From positions 1-43,320 of the forward strand of contig NZ_CALFXI010000086.1 in NCBI RefSeq assembly GCF_937958065.1: DNA of 43,320 bases, given 5' to 3'. The stretch is from an uncultured Steroidobacter sp. GTDB taxonomy: Bacteria > Pseudomonadota > Gammaproteobacteria > Steroidobacterales > Steroidobacteraceae. The position numbers and the translations under genes were made by a program. How positions within the stretch are numbered: the stretch's first letter is position 1; the number at the start of each line of letters is the position of its first letter. Below are positions 1-8,630 of this stretch, one piece after another. The notes below the pieces were generated by a model. The model was given only the letters and a program-made list of their open reading frames with translations. It did no database searches and was not told the DNA's origin.

Positions 1-498
1 CGCGAAGAGGGCAAGCAGCAGGGCATCGAGGCGGGCAAGCAGGAAGCGCTGGCTCGCTTCGAGCGCCTGGCTGGGCCGGTCAGCACCGCGCTCGAAGAGC
101 TGAAACAAATGCAGGCCGACTATCAGACGGCCCTGCGCAAGGAAGTGATCGAGCTGGTCGCGAAGGTCGCACGCCAGGTGATTCGCAAAGAAATCCAGAT
201 GCAGCCCATGCAGCTGCTCGCGCTGGTCGATGAAGCGCTCTCGACCATGCCACGGGTGGCGGCCGACGAAATTGCGGTTTATCTGAATCCCGAGGACCTG
301 GAACGCATCATAGAGCTGGAACCAGGGCAGGCCGAGCGTTGGAATCTGTGGGCGGACGACAAGCTCGAACCGGGCGAGTGTCGCGTCAAAGCAGGGCACC
401 GCGAGGCCGATGCGGGCTGCAGTCAGCGCCTGGCCGCATGCATGGAGCAGATCGAAGAGCGGCTGTTGCCGCACCAGGATGATCAGGTGGCCGCATGA
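1..498 (+). CDS. fliH: Flagellar assembly protein FliH, C-terminal part (5' end outside window)
   Basis: The open frame enters at base 1 and ends at 498, giving the last 165 residues. The visible part starts with a Gln/Lys/Glu-rich helical stretch containing EEGKQQGIEAGKQ, the G-x-x-x-G-like repeats expected in the FliH stalk. It continues into the conserved C-terminal domain (VIELVAKVARQVIRKE, then VYLNPEDLERI) shared with type III secretion stator proteins. In this family FliH binds the ATPase FliI and regulates export at the cytoplasmic face of the basal body. The stop codon overlaps the fliI start (ATGA), so the two are probably translationally coupled. An internal ATG at 109 opens a shorter frame, but upstream coding is continuous and FliH-like, so the gene is simply truncated by the window edge. 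Confidence 0.9.
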   Translation, partial: REEGKQQGIEAGKQEALARFERLAGPVSTALEELKQMQADYQTALRKEVIELVAKVARQVIRKEIQMQPMQLLALVDEALSTMPRVAADEIAVYLNPEDLERIIELEPGQAERWNLWADDKLEPGECRVKAGHREADAGCSQRLAACMEQIEERLLPHQDDQVAA

Positions 499-1805
499 TT
501 GGCGCCGCCTTACGGGATCTGGAACTGGAGTCGGTGCCGATCGCGACACCGACCGGCCGGCTGGTCGGTGCTTCCGGCCTGCTGCTGGAAAGCCGCGGCT
601 GTCCGCTGAGCACCGGCCAGCGCTGCACCGTGGAGACCGGCAGCGGCGATTGGATCGACGCGCAAGTCGTCGGCTTTCGCGAGGATGTTTCCTATCTGAT
701 GCCCTTCAAGCGACCGGAAGGGCTCGCCACCGGCGCACGCGTGTTGCCGCAGACCGAGCGCGATGTTCTGCGCATTGGCACGTCGTGGCTGGGGCGAATC
801 GTCAACGGCTTGGGAGAGCCGGTGGACGGTCGCGGTCGGTTGGGCGGCGAGCACGTGCTCGACATGCAGCCGCCGCGGGTGAATCCGCTGAAGAAAAAAC
901 CGGTGAAGGAGGCGCTCGATGTGGGCGTGCGCGCCATCAACGGCATTCTCACCCTCGGCAAAGGACAACGCGTCGGCTTGATGGCCGGTAGCGGCGTCGG
1001 CAAGAGCGTGCTGCTTGGACTGATCACACGCCAGACCGTCGCCGACGTCGTCGTGGTCGGTTTGATCGGCGAGCGCGGCCGTGAGGTGCGGGAGTTCATC
1101 GACCTGTCGCTCGGCGAAGCGGGCATGAAGCGCGCCATCGTCGTGGTCGCTCCGGCCGATGAGTCGCCGCTCATGCGGCTGCGTGCCACCGAGATCTGTC
1201 ATTCGATCGCCGCGTACTTTCGAGATCAGGGCAAAGACGTGTTGCTGCTGGTCGACTCATTGACGCGCTACGCGATGGCACGTCGTGAAGTTGCGCTGGC
1301 GCTGGGCGAGCCGCCGGCGACTCGTGGCTATCCACCTTCTGTGTTCAGTTTGCTGCCGCAACTGGTCGAGACCGCCGGCAACGGCGAGCGCGAGGAGGGC
1401 AGCATGAGCGCCATCTACACCGTGCTCGCGGAAGGCGATGACCAGCAGGATCCGGTCGTCGACACGGCGCGCGCCATTCTCGATGGTCATATCGTATTGA
1501 CCCGGCAACTCGCCGAGCGCGGTCATTACCCGGCCATCGACATCTCACAATCGGTCAGCCGTTGCATGTCGCTTGTTGCAACTCAGCAGCATCAGCGCGC
1601 CGCGCGTGCGCTGCTCGGGATGGTCGCGAAGCACGCGCAAGTTCGCGATCTGTTGCCGCTAGGCGCGTATGTGCCTGGGGCCGATCCAGCGACCGACAAG
1701 GCCGTCGAGCTGTATCCGAAGATCGAAGCATTCCTGCATCAGGGCACGCGTGAAGCGGCGCCGCTGACGCAAACCATCGCAGCACTCGAAGGTTTGATGG
1801 CATGA
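495..1805 (+). CDS. fliI: Flagellum-specific ATP synthase FliI
   Basis: The 436-residue product has the usual FliI length. Walker A is GSGVGKS at residues 165-171 and Walker B is in VLLLVDSLTRYAMA. The F1-beta-like signature PPATRGYPPSVFSLLP and the EGDDQQDPV segment typical of FliI/T3SS ATPases follow. It is the export ATPase that unfolds substrates and releases chaperones at the flagellar export gate, working with FliH and FliJ, which flank it here. It overlaps fliH by 4 bp (ATGA) at its start and fliJ by 4 bp at its end. Nothing looks unusual. Confidence 0.97.
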   Translation: MIGAALRDLELESVPIATPTGRLVGASGLLLESRGCPLSTGQRCTVETGSGDWIDAQVVGFREDVSYLMPFKRPEGLATGARVLPQTERDVLRIGTSWLGRIVNGLGEPVDGRGRLGGEHVLDMQPPRVNPLKKKPVKEALDVGVRAINGILTLGKGQRVGLMAGSGVGKSVLLGLITRQTVADVVVVGLIGERGREVREFIDLSLGEAGMKRAIVVVAPADESPLMRLRATEICHSIAAYFRDQGKDVLLLVDSLTRYAMARREVALALGEPPATRGYPPSVFSLLPQLVETAGNGEREEGSMSAIYTVLAEGDDQQDPVVDTARAILDGHIVLTRQLAERGHYPAIDISQSVSRCMSLVATQQHQRAARALLGMVAKHAQVRDLLPLGAYVPGADPATDKAVELYPKIEAFLHQGTREAAPLTQTIAALEGLMA

Positions 1806-2230
1806 GTGAACGTCAGCGTCTGCGTTCCCTGGGGCGACTGGTCGATCTGCAGAGTCGCGAGGTCGATCGGCTCAGCGCCGCTGTCGCCGAGAAACGCGCG
1901 ACGCGCGAGCGCTTTCTGCGCAATGTGACCACGCTGGAGAAACTGGCTCACAGCAGTGGCCCGGTGGGCGGCTCGCCCGTGCTGGCCCTGAATCGCGCCG
2001 GTTACAAACAAGCTATGTTAAGAATGGCCGCCACCCACCGGCTCGATTTGTCATTGCACGAGTCTGAGCTCGCGCTGTCACAGCGCGAGCTGGCGAACGC
2101 CGCGCGCCGGCACGAAGCGCTGGATCAAGTCCTGCAGCGTGAGCACTCGAATGTGCGCCACGTCACAAAGGTGAAGGAGCAGAAGTATCAGGACGAGCTG
2201 GCGTCGCAGGTCTGGTGGCGTAACAAGTAA
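1802..2230 (+). CDS. fliJ: Flagellar export protein FliJ
   Basis: The 142-residue product is almost entirely charged heptad-like helix (SLGRLVDLQSREVDRLS at the start, KVKEQKYQDELASQVWWRNK at the end). This fits FliJ, the coiled-coil stalk of the export ATPase that resembles F1 gamma. FliJ sequences diverge strongly, so the call rests on length, coiled-coil character, the C-terminal basic/aromatic tail and position immediately after fliI. The start overlaps the fliI stop (ATGA). An 84-bp gap with a possible late promoter separates it from fliD. Confidence 0.88.
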   Translation: MSERQRLRSLGRLVDLQSREVDRLSAAVAEKRATRERFLRNVTTLEKLAHSSGPVGGSPVLALNRAGYKQAMLRMAATHRLDLSLHESELALSQRELANAARRHEALDQVLQREHSNVRHVTKVKEQKYQDELASQVWWRNK

Positions 2231-2247
2231 CAAATTCCGGCGCAGCA

Positions 2248-2276
2248 CTTAATTTCCTCGCGGTTTCTGTCGCCAG
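2248..2276 (+). promoter_or_regulatory. Candidate sigma-28-type promoter upstream of fliD
   Basis: CTTAA (2248-2252) is followed after 16 bases by GTCGCCAG (2269-2276), in the only sizeable gap among the early fli genes. The same arrangement occurs before flgK and upstream of flgB. The sigma-28 consensus is roughly TAAAGTTT then GCCGATAA, so the -10 match is partial. fliD and flgK are late genes in well-studied flagella, which fits. Inferred, not demonstrated. Confidence 0.38.
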
Positions 2277-2314
2277 ACACCGACTGAAGGACTCCGCTTG
2301 CGAGGACGAAGAAG

Positions 2315-3670
2315 ATGGCCACACTCGATCCAGTTACCACCGCCACCCAGCTGGCTACGGCGTACACGCAGCCGATGCAGCAGCAGCTGACGACCCAGTC
2401 GCAGGCTGCGCAGAAGAAGTCGACCGCGTTGAACACGCTGCGCGCCGCGTTGAGCACGTTCAATACCGCGCTCACATCGCTGTCCTCGAGCAACGGTCTG
2501 AAGCAGTATGCTGCTTCCTTCAACAGCGAAGGCATTGCCACCGCAACCACGACGTCGAAGGCGCAGGCCGGCAGCTATCAGTTCCACGTCGAGCAGCTCG
2601 CGACCGCGCATCAGATCGTGTTCGAAGATCTGCCCGCGGTGCCGGTGGCACTGGGTGGTCCGATCACCGTGCAGCTGGCGGATGGCAGCTCGTTCAACGT
2701 GAACCTGGTGGCCGCGGACACCGATTCCGACGGCACGATCTCACAATCCGAGATCGCACGCGCCATCAATCAGGCGAACGACAACCAGGGCAAGGTGGTG
2801 GCGTCGGTAGTCACCAGCAACGGTCAGAGCCAGCTTCTGTTGAGCTCGAGCAAGACGGGCGAGGGCGGCGCGATCACCATCGACGCAAGCGGTCTGCCAC
2901 CGGGCTCGTTGCAGGATGCGTTCAACAGCTCTCGCGAGCTCACTGCCGCCCGGGATGCCGTGGTATGGCTCGGCGGTCAGGGCGGCATCCGCATGCAGCA
3001 GGCGTCGAACACGTTCACCAATATCGAAGGCGTGAGCGTCACGTTCACTCGCGCCATGGCCCCGACCGACTCCCCGGTGACGCTGACCGTCACTGACGAT
3101 GCGTCCGGCACGGCAAGCAACGTGGAGAGTTTCGTCAAGGCGTACAACACGCTGCGTACCGCGCTCGATTCGCTCACCAAGGCAGGCGGCGAAAATTCCA
3201 CTGCCGCCGTGTTTGCCTCCGATGCAGGCATCCGCGCGCTGGGCACCAAGCTCAACAGCCTGCTGCGCGCCGAATATGACGGCATCAGCTTGACGGAGCT
3301 CGGCGTCAAAGCCGATCGCAATGGCCAGCTGTCGCTCGACAAGTCGCGACTGGAAAAAGCCTTGCTAGCCGATCCGGCGGCGCTGGACAAAGTGTTCGGC
3401 AAGGCCAGCCTTTCCGCGCCCACTGGCATGTTGGGCAGCATGAGCAAGTATCTGAGCGAGTGGACCACCAGCGGCAGCGGCCAGATCGCCGCCCGTCAGA
3501 ACAGCCTGCAGATCCTGCAGAAGAACCTTTCGGCGCGTCAGACGCGCCTCGATGCCCAGTACGACAGCTACTACCAGCGCTACCTGAAGCAGTTCACGCA
3601 ACTGGCCACCTTGCAGGCGCAGATGGAGCAAACGTCGGGCTTGTTCGCGCAGGTGCGCGTCGGCGCATGA
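2315..3670 (+). CDS. fliD: Flagellar filament cap protein FliD
   Basis: The 451-residue product has FliD architecture. An N-terminal helical D0 region of Gln/Ala/Thr-rich residues (about 1-60) precedes a beta-rich central part with the hook-IN-type pattern GSYQFHVEQLATAHQIVF. A C-terminal helical half contains YNTLRTALDSLTK and ends LDAQYDSYYQRYLKQFTQLATLQAQM, the typical FliD C-terminus. FliD caps the growing filament and folds exported flagellin. GAGGA at about 2301 gives a good ribosome site for the ATG at 2315. The fliS and fliT chaperone genes follow, the usual fliDST order. Confidence 0.95.
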   Translation: MATLDPVTTATQLATAYTQPMQQQLTTQSQAAQKKSTALNTLRAALSTFNTALTSLSSSNGLKQYAASFNSEGIATATTTSKAQAGSYQFHVEQLATAHQIVFEDLPAVPVALGGPITVQLADGSSFNVNLVAADTDSDGTISQSEIARAINQANDNQGKVVASVVTSNGQSQLLLSSSKTGEGGAITIDASGLPPGSLQDAFNSSRELTAARDAVVWLGGQGGIRMQQASNTFTNIEGVSVTFTRAMAPTDSPVTLTVTDDASGTASNVESFVKAYNTLRTALDSLTKAGGENSTAAVFASDAGIRALGTKLNSLLRAEYDGISLTELGVKADRNGQLSLDKSRLEKALLADPAALDKVFGKASLSAPTGMLGSMSKYLSEWTTSGSGQIAARQNSLQILQKNLSARQTRLDAQYDSYYQRYLKQFTQLATLQAQMEQTSGLFAQVRVGA

Positions 3671-3701
3671 CCCCGCGCGATCTCAAGGAGCAAACCAGAC
3701 C

Positions 3702-4088
3702 GTGAATCAAGAAGCCTACCTCAGCTATCACAGCGTCAATCTGGGTGCGCAGGTCGCGCATGCCTCGCCAGTGAAACTGGTGCTGCTGTTGACCGACGGC
3801 CTGCTCGAGGAGCTGGTGCGCGCCCGTGCGCACATCGAGCATCGGCGCTACGAGTTGAAGGCCCGCAGCCTGGACCGTTGCGTCGACATGTTGAACGGCC
3901 TGTCGAGCGCGCTGGATTTCGAGCACGGCGGCGAGGTGTGCCAGAACCTGGGCCAGCTGTACGACTACTGCGCCGATCGGCTGTATCGCGCCGGGATCAA
4001 CCTGGATCCGACCATCATCGACGAAGTGTCCGGGCTGCTGACCACTTTGCGTCGCGGCTGGCAGGGTATGCAGCAGCGGCTGGGTTGA
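3702..4088 (+). CDS. fliS: Flagellar secretion chaperone FliS
   Basis: The 128-residue product has a GTG start preceded by AAGGAG about 10 bases upstream. It contains the FliS core: AYLSYHSVNLGAQ at the N-terminus, SPVKLVLLLTDGLLEEL, then a four-helix bundle ending LLTTLRRGWQGMQ. FliS binds the disordered C-terminus of flagellin and prevents premature polymerisation in the cytoplasm. It lies between fliD and fliT as in many gammaproteobacteria. Flagellin itself is not in the window. Confidence 0.93.
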   Translation: MNQEAYLSYHSVNLGAQVAHASPVKLVLLLTDGLLEELVRARAHIEHRRYELKARSLDRCVDMLNGLSSALDFEHGGEVCQNLGQLYDYCADRLYRAGINLDPTIIDEVSGLLTTLRRGWQGMQQRLG

Positions 4089-4092
4089 TGTC

Positions 4093-4404
4093 ATGGATCG
4101 ATACGCACAACTCATGAGCATTGCCCGCAACCTGCTGAGCGCTTCGCAGCGCGGCGACTGGACGCTGCTGGAAAGCGTCGATCGCCAGCTCGCCGAGTTG
4201 CTGATCCGTCGTACCGAGTGGGGGCAGTGGTCGCAGCAGGAGATGATGGCGCTCGCCACCGTGCAGCGCGCTCATGAGCAGGCACGCGAACGTTGCATCG
4301 CCGAGACGCAAGCCATGCGCACGCGACTCGGCCAGATGCGTGAGCACAAGGCCGGTTGGCTGGCCTACGCGATGAATGGCGAAGTCGCCGAGGATCGGCC
4401 ATGA
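4093..4404 (+). CDS. fliT: FliT-like flagellar chaperone
   Basis: This 103-residue, mostly helical protein starts 4 bases after fliS and overlaps fliK by 4 bp. Length, the helix-rich composition (MDRYAQLMSIARNLLSAS; LESVDRQLAELLIRR) and position after fliD-fliS match FliT, the export chaperone for FliD. In enteric bacteria FliT also inhibits FlhDC. FliT sequences are poorly conserved, so the call leans on synteny. Confidence 0.72.
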   Translation: MDRYAQLMSIARNLLSASQRGDWTLLESVDRQLAELLIRRTEWGQWSQQEMMALATVQRAHEQARERCIAETQAMRTRLGQMREHKAGWLAYAMNGEVAEDRP

Positions 4405-5510
4405 CCGCGATCGCATTCGGCAACGCTCTGATCGCCACAGACGCGCCAGTAGCGCAGGCACAATCCGGATTGCCGCTGCTGTCGATCGGTCAGGCGCCTG
4501 GGGTGCCGACACCTGCGCTGCCGCTGGCGCCGCTTCGCTTTGGCGAGCAGTTGCGTCAATCGCTCGGGACTGACGCGCTCGCCTCGTTGAATGTCACTCC
4601 GCAGCTGCTGGAGCAGCCGAAGTTCGATGCAGAGCTCGCCGCGCCGTCGGAGGATGTGGCCGAAGATGCGACGACGACCGATCTCCAGCCCGCTTTCCCG
4701 GGGCTGATTACCTTCACGCAGCCAGTGACCGTGCCACTGGAGTACGCGCAGCGTTCGACGGGCTTTACGCAGCAGCCGTACTCGCAGAATCAGCAGGCGA
4801 TCGTGCCGGTCCCACAGCCGACTCAGCCGGCCGGCCCGCGAGATCAAACATTGTTGAATGTGCTGGCCGCGGTTCCTGAAAGATCGGCTCTTGGCGCGCT
4901 CACGATCAACGCGCCCGCGCTGTCGATGGTGGCCAAAGGTAACGCTGCCACAGTGCTAACGGAGACCCAGTCGCCGTTGCCCGTGACGCAGCTCGCGTCG
5001 TTGACCAATGCCGGGTTGGCCCAGGCTCTGGTCGAAGGTTTCAATCAGCAGCCAGGCGTGCTGGCTCCGGTGCCGACGCAGCCCGCTCAGCCGCTGAATG
5101 CGCCGCGCTCGGCGCTGGAAGCCGCACTGGGCGATCGTCTGCAACTGCAGATCACTCAGCGCAGCGAGCACGCGGTCATTCGTCTCGATCCGCCTTCCAT
5201 GGGCACCATCGAAATCGTGATTCAGCGTGAAGGCGGCAATATCCAGGTGCATCTGCGCGCCAGCAACGCAGAGGTCGCGCGTCAGTTGCACGGCATCGGC
5301 GATTCGCTGCGTCAGGATCTGGTCAATCGTCAGAACGGCGATGTCTCCGTGCACGTCTCGGACAGCTCTCGCGAGCAGAGCGCCAGCCAGCAGGGACAGC
5401 GCCAGTCCCAGGCACAGCGCGACACGCCGGGTCGTGCGCTGTCGGAATCGACCGAAGAATCAACACCCAAGTCATTCACGCTCGCGGTGGATGAGGAGCG
5501 TGGCGCATGA
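4401..5510 (+). CDS. fliK: Flagellar hook-length control protein FliK
   Basis: The ATG at 4401 overlaps the fliT stop (ATGA) and gives 369 residues; a TTG further upstream (4356) is less likely. The long N-terminal half is Pro/Gln/Ala-rich and low in complexity, as in secreted molecular rulers. The C-terminal part carries the Flg_hook domain (LQLQITQRSEHAVIRLDPPS, then EIVIQREGGNIQVHLRAS). A Gln/Ser-rich tail follows. FliK measures the hook and switches export specificity to late substrates. The gene ends in an ATGA overlap with fliL. Confidence 0.9.
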   Translation: MTAIAFGNALIATDAPVAQAQSGLPLLSIGQAPGVPTPALPLAPLRFGEQLRQSLGTDALASLNVTPQLLEQPKFDAELAAPSEDVAEDATTTDLQPAFPGLITFTQPVTVPLEYAQRSTGFTQQPYSQNQQAIVPVPQPTQPAGPRDQTLLNVLAAVPERSALGALTINAPALSMVAKGNAATVLTETQSPLPVTQLASLTNAGLAQALVEGFNQQPGVLAPVPTQPAQPLNAPRSALEAALGDRLQLQITQRSEHAVIRLDPPSMGTIEIVIQREGGNIQVHLRASNAEVARQLHGIGDSLRQDLVNRQNGDVSVHVSDSSREQSASQQGQRQSQAQRDTPGRALSESTEESTPKSFTLAVDEERGA

Positions 5511-5983
5511 GTTTTGGAAAAATCGTAGCCGCACTGCTCGGTGTGGCAGTGGTTGCCGTCGGCGTGGGTGCCGGCGCCGCCTGGTGGATGATGAAGGGCG
5601 GCAGCGCCATCACATCGGCCGAAGCCGCGCCCGTGCCGGAGGAAGCGCCTCCAGTCGACGATCGCGTCTACAAATATGTGAGCCTGGAAAAAGTCATCGT
5701 GATGTTGCGCGGTGTGGAAGGCGAGCCGGCGCCTCACTATCTCGCGCTCGATCTGGTGTTCAAAACGCCCGAGAAGCAGGAGCGCATTGCGCGCGAGCAG
5801 CTGCCGCTGCTGCGCAGTGTCGCGGTCCAGGAGCTGTCGACGCTGACCATGGACCGCGCCGGCAAGATGACGGTGGAAGAGCTCACCGCCACGATGAAAC
5901 AGGCCTTCACGGATCGCTACGCACGAGATCGGCAGGAGCGGCCGTTCGTCGATGTGATGATCGGCAAGCTGATCGTCGAATAA
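5507..5983 (+). CDS. fliL: Flagellar basal body-associated protein FliL
   Basis: The 158-residue single-pass inner-membrane protein has one N-terminal transmembrane helix (about residues 7-28, ending in WWMMKGG). The periplasmic FliL domain contains YKYVSLEKVIVML, HYLALDLVFKT and a C-terminal VMIGKLIVE. FliL surrounds the stator and supports torque. In most gammaproteobacteria fliL opens fliLMNOPQR. Here it is followed directly by the sigma factor and stator genes, so the C-ring and export-gate genes must lie elsewhere. Confidence 0.93.
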   Translation: MSFGKIVAALLGVAVVAVGVGAGAAWWMMKGGSAITSAEAAPVPEEAPPVDDRVYKYVSLEKVIVMLRGVEGEPAPHYLALDLVFKTPEKQERIAREQLPLLRSVAVQELSTLTMDRAGKMTVEELTATMKQAFTDRYARDRQERPFVDVMIGKLIVE

Positions 5984-5992
5984 CGGCAGCAG

Positions 5993-6715
5993 TTGAACAC
6001 GAGCATGCAAGCTGGATACGCAGTAGCGGATGAGTTCGTCGCCGCGCCGTTGAGCGCGGCCGACGAGCAACGTCTGCTGGTGACATACGCGCCGCTCGTG
6101 AAGCGCGTGGTCAAGCAGCTGGAGCTGCAGACCGGCGGCGGTATCGATCGCGAGGACTTGCAGCAGATCGGGCTGATGGGACTGCTGGACGCGCTGCGCC
6201 GCTACGGCACGCCCGACGAGAAGTTCCCCGCATACGCCACGGTGCGTGTGCGAGGAGCGATTCTCGACGAGTTGCGCCGGCAGGACTGGCGTCCGCGCAC
6301 GGTGCGCCAGGAAACGCACAAAGTGCGTGATGGCGTCCGCGAGCTGGCGAGAAAGCTGGGGCGCGAGCCGACGGCTGCTGAAACACAGCAGGCGCTGGGC
6401 CTGACGGTCGAGCAGTACCAGGAATACCAGCTGGCGCAGAGCGCCGAGCAGCTGGCCAATTTCGATGAGCTGTTACAGCAGCTCACCGAGCAGGCGGGGG
6501 ACCGCCGGCATTCGCCGGAGTCGCACCTGCTGCTCCAGCGCAGCATCGAGCAGGCGCTGCGGCGGTTGAACGATCGTGAGCAGCGCATCGTGCAGCTGTA
6601 TTACGAGTTCGATCTGAGCTTGAAAGAGATTGCCCGCGTGTTGGACCTGACCGAGGCGAGGGTGTGCCAGATCAACAAGCTGGCGTTGAAGAAGTTACGG
6701 GAGCTGCTGCAGTAG
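5993..6715 (+). CDS. fliA: RNA polymerase sigma-28 factor FliA
   Basis: The product has 240 residues if the TTG at 5993 is used; the ATG at 6005 gives 236. Neither start has a strong ribosome site. Region 2 is clear (REDLQQIGLMGLLDALRRY; FPAYATVRVRGAILDELR), followed by the family signature DWRPRTVRQETHKV. Region 4 is LNDREQRIVQLYYEFDLSLK with the helix-turn-helix VLDLTEARVCQINKLALKK. FliA directs transcription of late flagellar genes and is held inactive by FlgM, encoded about 1.9 kb downstream. It sits 9 bases after fliL and 16 bases before motA. Confidence 0.96.
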   Translation: MNTSMQAGYAVADEFVAAPLSAADEQRLLVTYAPLVKRVVKQLELQTGGGIDREDLQQIGLMGLLDALRRYGTPDEKFPAYATVRVRGAILDELRRQDWRPRTVRQETHKVRDGVRELARKLGREPTAAETQQALGLTVEQYQEYQLAQSAEQLANFDELLQQLTEQAGDRRHSPESHLLLQRSIEQALRRLNDREQRIVQLYYEFDLSLKEIARVLDLTEARVCQINKLALKKLRELLQ

Positions 6716-6731
6716 CAGCGAGGATAGATCG

Positions 6732-7658
6732 ATGCAGTCGCTCATTGGTATAGCCACCATTCTGCTGTGCGTGTTCGGCGGGTTCATGCTGCACGGTGGA
6801 GACTTGGGCGTCATCTGGCAGCCGGTGGAGCTGGTCATCATCATTGGCGCCGGCGCAGGCACCATCATCCTCGGCAATCCGCGGCACGTGCTGAGCGAGA
6901 TGTGGCTGCAGGTGAAACAGGTGCTGGGCCGTCGCAAGGACGGTCAGGAGTTCCAGCGTCAGTTGCTGCTGCTGATGTACGAGCTGCTGCAGACGGCTGC
7001 CGGTGGCTTGAAGGCGCTCGATGCGCACGTCGAAGCGCCGCATGAGAGCGAGCTGTTCAAGCGCTATCCGATGATCCTGCACGAGCCCAAGCTGTTGCAT
7101 TTCATCGTCGACAACTTCCGCCTGATGGCCATGGGCAAGATCAGCGCGCACGAGCTGGAAGGCGTGCTGGAGCAGGAAATCGAATCGATCCACGAAGAGA
7201 TGCTGCAGCCGGCACGCTCGCTCGGCAAGGTCGGCGATGCCATGCCCGGCTTCGGCATTCTGGCCGCCGTGCTCGGCATCGTAATGGCCATGCAGTCGGT
7301 CGCCAAGGGCGCCGATACGGGTGAAGTCGCGGTGGCCGTGGCGGCGGCGATGGTCGGTACGTTCATCGGCATCTTCATGTGCTATGGCGTGCTAGAGCCG
7401 ATTTCCAATCGCATGCGGCAGCTGGTCGACGACGAGCGCCAGGCGCTCGACTCGGTCAAGGTGGTGCTGGTGACGCACGTGGCCGGCAAGCCGCCGCTGC
7501 TCGCCATCGACGCGGGCCGTCGGCTGGTGCAGTTGAATACCAAGCCGAGCTTCGCGCGCCTGGAGAGCTGGATCGACAAGCTGCGCAACCCGGAAGAAGT
7601 CGAGGAGCCGGCCACGCCGCGGCGTCGGAAGGGAGACTTGCGTGCTCAACAAGCTTGA
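6732..7658 (+). CDS. motA: Flagellar motor stator protein MotA
   Basis: The 308-residue protein has four hydrophobic segments: two near the N-terminus (about 2-20 and 33-50) and two in the middle (GFGILAAVLGIVMAM; MVGTFIGIFMCYGVLEPI). A large cytoplasmic loop contains LFKRYPMILHEPKLL. These are hallmarks of the MotA/PomA family, with KVGDAMPGFGILAAVLGIV the signature before TM3. MotA forms the proton channel with MotB and pushes on FliG. GAGGA lies upstream of the ATG. The 3' end overlaps motB by 17 bp. Confidence 0.96.
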   Translation: MQSLIGIATILLCVFGGFMLHGGDLGVIWQPVELVIIIGAGAGTIILGNPRHVLSEMWLQVKQVLGRRKDGQEFQRQLLLLMYELLQTAAGGLKALDAHVEAPHESELFKRYPMILHEPKLLHFIVDNFRLMAMGKISAHELEGVLEQEIESIHEEMLQPARSLGKVGDAMPGFGILAAVLGIVMAMQSVAKGADTGEVAVAVAAAMVGTFIGIFMCYGVLEPISNRMRQLVDDERQALDSVKVVLVTHVAGKPPLLAIDAGRRLVQLNTKPSFARLESWIDKLRNPEEVEEPATPRRRKGDLRAQQA

Positions 7659-8628
7659 TAAAGGCCAGCAGGCCATCGTCAAGCGTGTCTCTCGCCGTCA
7701 GGGCGAGGAGGGGCACGGCAGCGCCGCCTGGAAAGTCGCGTTCGCGGACTTCTGCCTGGCGCTGCTGGCATTGTTCCTGGTGATGTGGCTGATGGCTTCG
7801 CGCCAGGCCGAACACCTGCAGGACCTGTTGAAAGCGGCCGGCGGCAGCTTGATCGACGAAGGCCGCGGCAAGGTGTCGGTGTCGCTGGGAGGCCCGCGCG
7901 GCAGTCTGATCGATCGCAATCCGCTGCCGAGCGATGGCGACACGCTCTCCAAGCGTGCCGCCAACACGGGCGAGCGCGAGCCGGCCGGGCCGGGCGAGGG
8001 CATGCGCCTGTCGAAGGCGCACTACGAGTCGCATGCGGACATGATCGAGCTGTCCCAGGTGCTGGCGGCGCTCGGAGCGGAAGTCGGCCTGTCGAGCAAC
8101 GTTCGCACGATCATCACTCCGTACGGCCTGCGCGTGCTGATGCACGACACGGACAAGCAGGGCATGTTCCAGCGCGGCAGCTCGGCGCCGAACGAGCGCT
8201 TCCGTCGTCTGTTGAAGAACCTCGGCCCGCTGTTCAAGCAGATCGACAATCAGATGTTGATCGTCGGTCACACCGATTCCCTGCAGTACGCGGATCAGAG
8301 CTACACCGCGTTCTCGAACTGGACACTCTCGAGCGAGCGCGCGATGGCGGCTCGCAGCTATCTGCTGGCGGGCGGCATGCCGGCGAAGAGTGTGTTGCAG
8401 GTGGTGGGCCAGGCCGACACCGCACCGATCAATGCCGAAGACACGACGGCTTCCGAAAACCGCCGCATCGAATTGCTCATTCTCACTCGCGGCCAGGCGC
8501 AGAGCATCGCACGGATGTTTGGTGCGCCGACCGACACTCTGCCGCTGATGGATGGCGTGAGCACCAGTCTGCCCGATAGCGCCGCTCTGGATGAGCTGCG
8601 TGGCCAGTTGCACAACAGGGACATGTAG
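7642..8628 (+). CDS. motB: Flagellar motor stator protein MotB
   Basis: The 328-residue product starts with GTG inside the end of motA, preceded by AAGGGAGA. A single transmembrane helix contains the proton-carrying aspartate: AFADFCLALLALFLVMW, Asp at about residue 36. The C-terminal OmpA-like peptidoglycan-binding domain has VGHTDSLQYA, NWTLSSERAMAARSYLL and NRRIELLIL. MotB anchors the stator to the cell wall. Cotranslation with motA is typical and supported by the overlap. Confidence 0.96.
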   Translation: MLNKLDKGQQAIVKRVSRRQGEEGHGSAAWKVAFADFCLALLALFLVMWLMASRQAEHLQDLLKAAGGSLIDEGRGKVSVSLGGPRGSLIDRNPLPSDGDTLSKRAANTGEREPAGPGEGMRLSKAHYESHADMIELSQVLAALGAEVGLSSNVRTIITPYGLRVLMHDTDKQGMFQRGSSAPNERFRRLLKNLGPLFKQIDNQMLIVGHTDSLQYADQSYTAFSNWTLSSERAMAARSYLLAGGMPAKSVLQVVGQADTAPINAEDTTASENRRIELLILTRGQAQSIARMFGAPTDTLPLMDGVSTSLPDSAALDELRGQLHNRDM

Positions 8629-8630
8629 TC

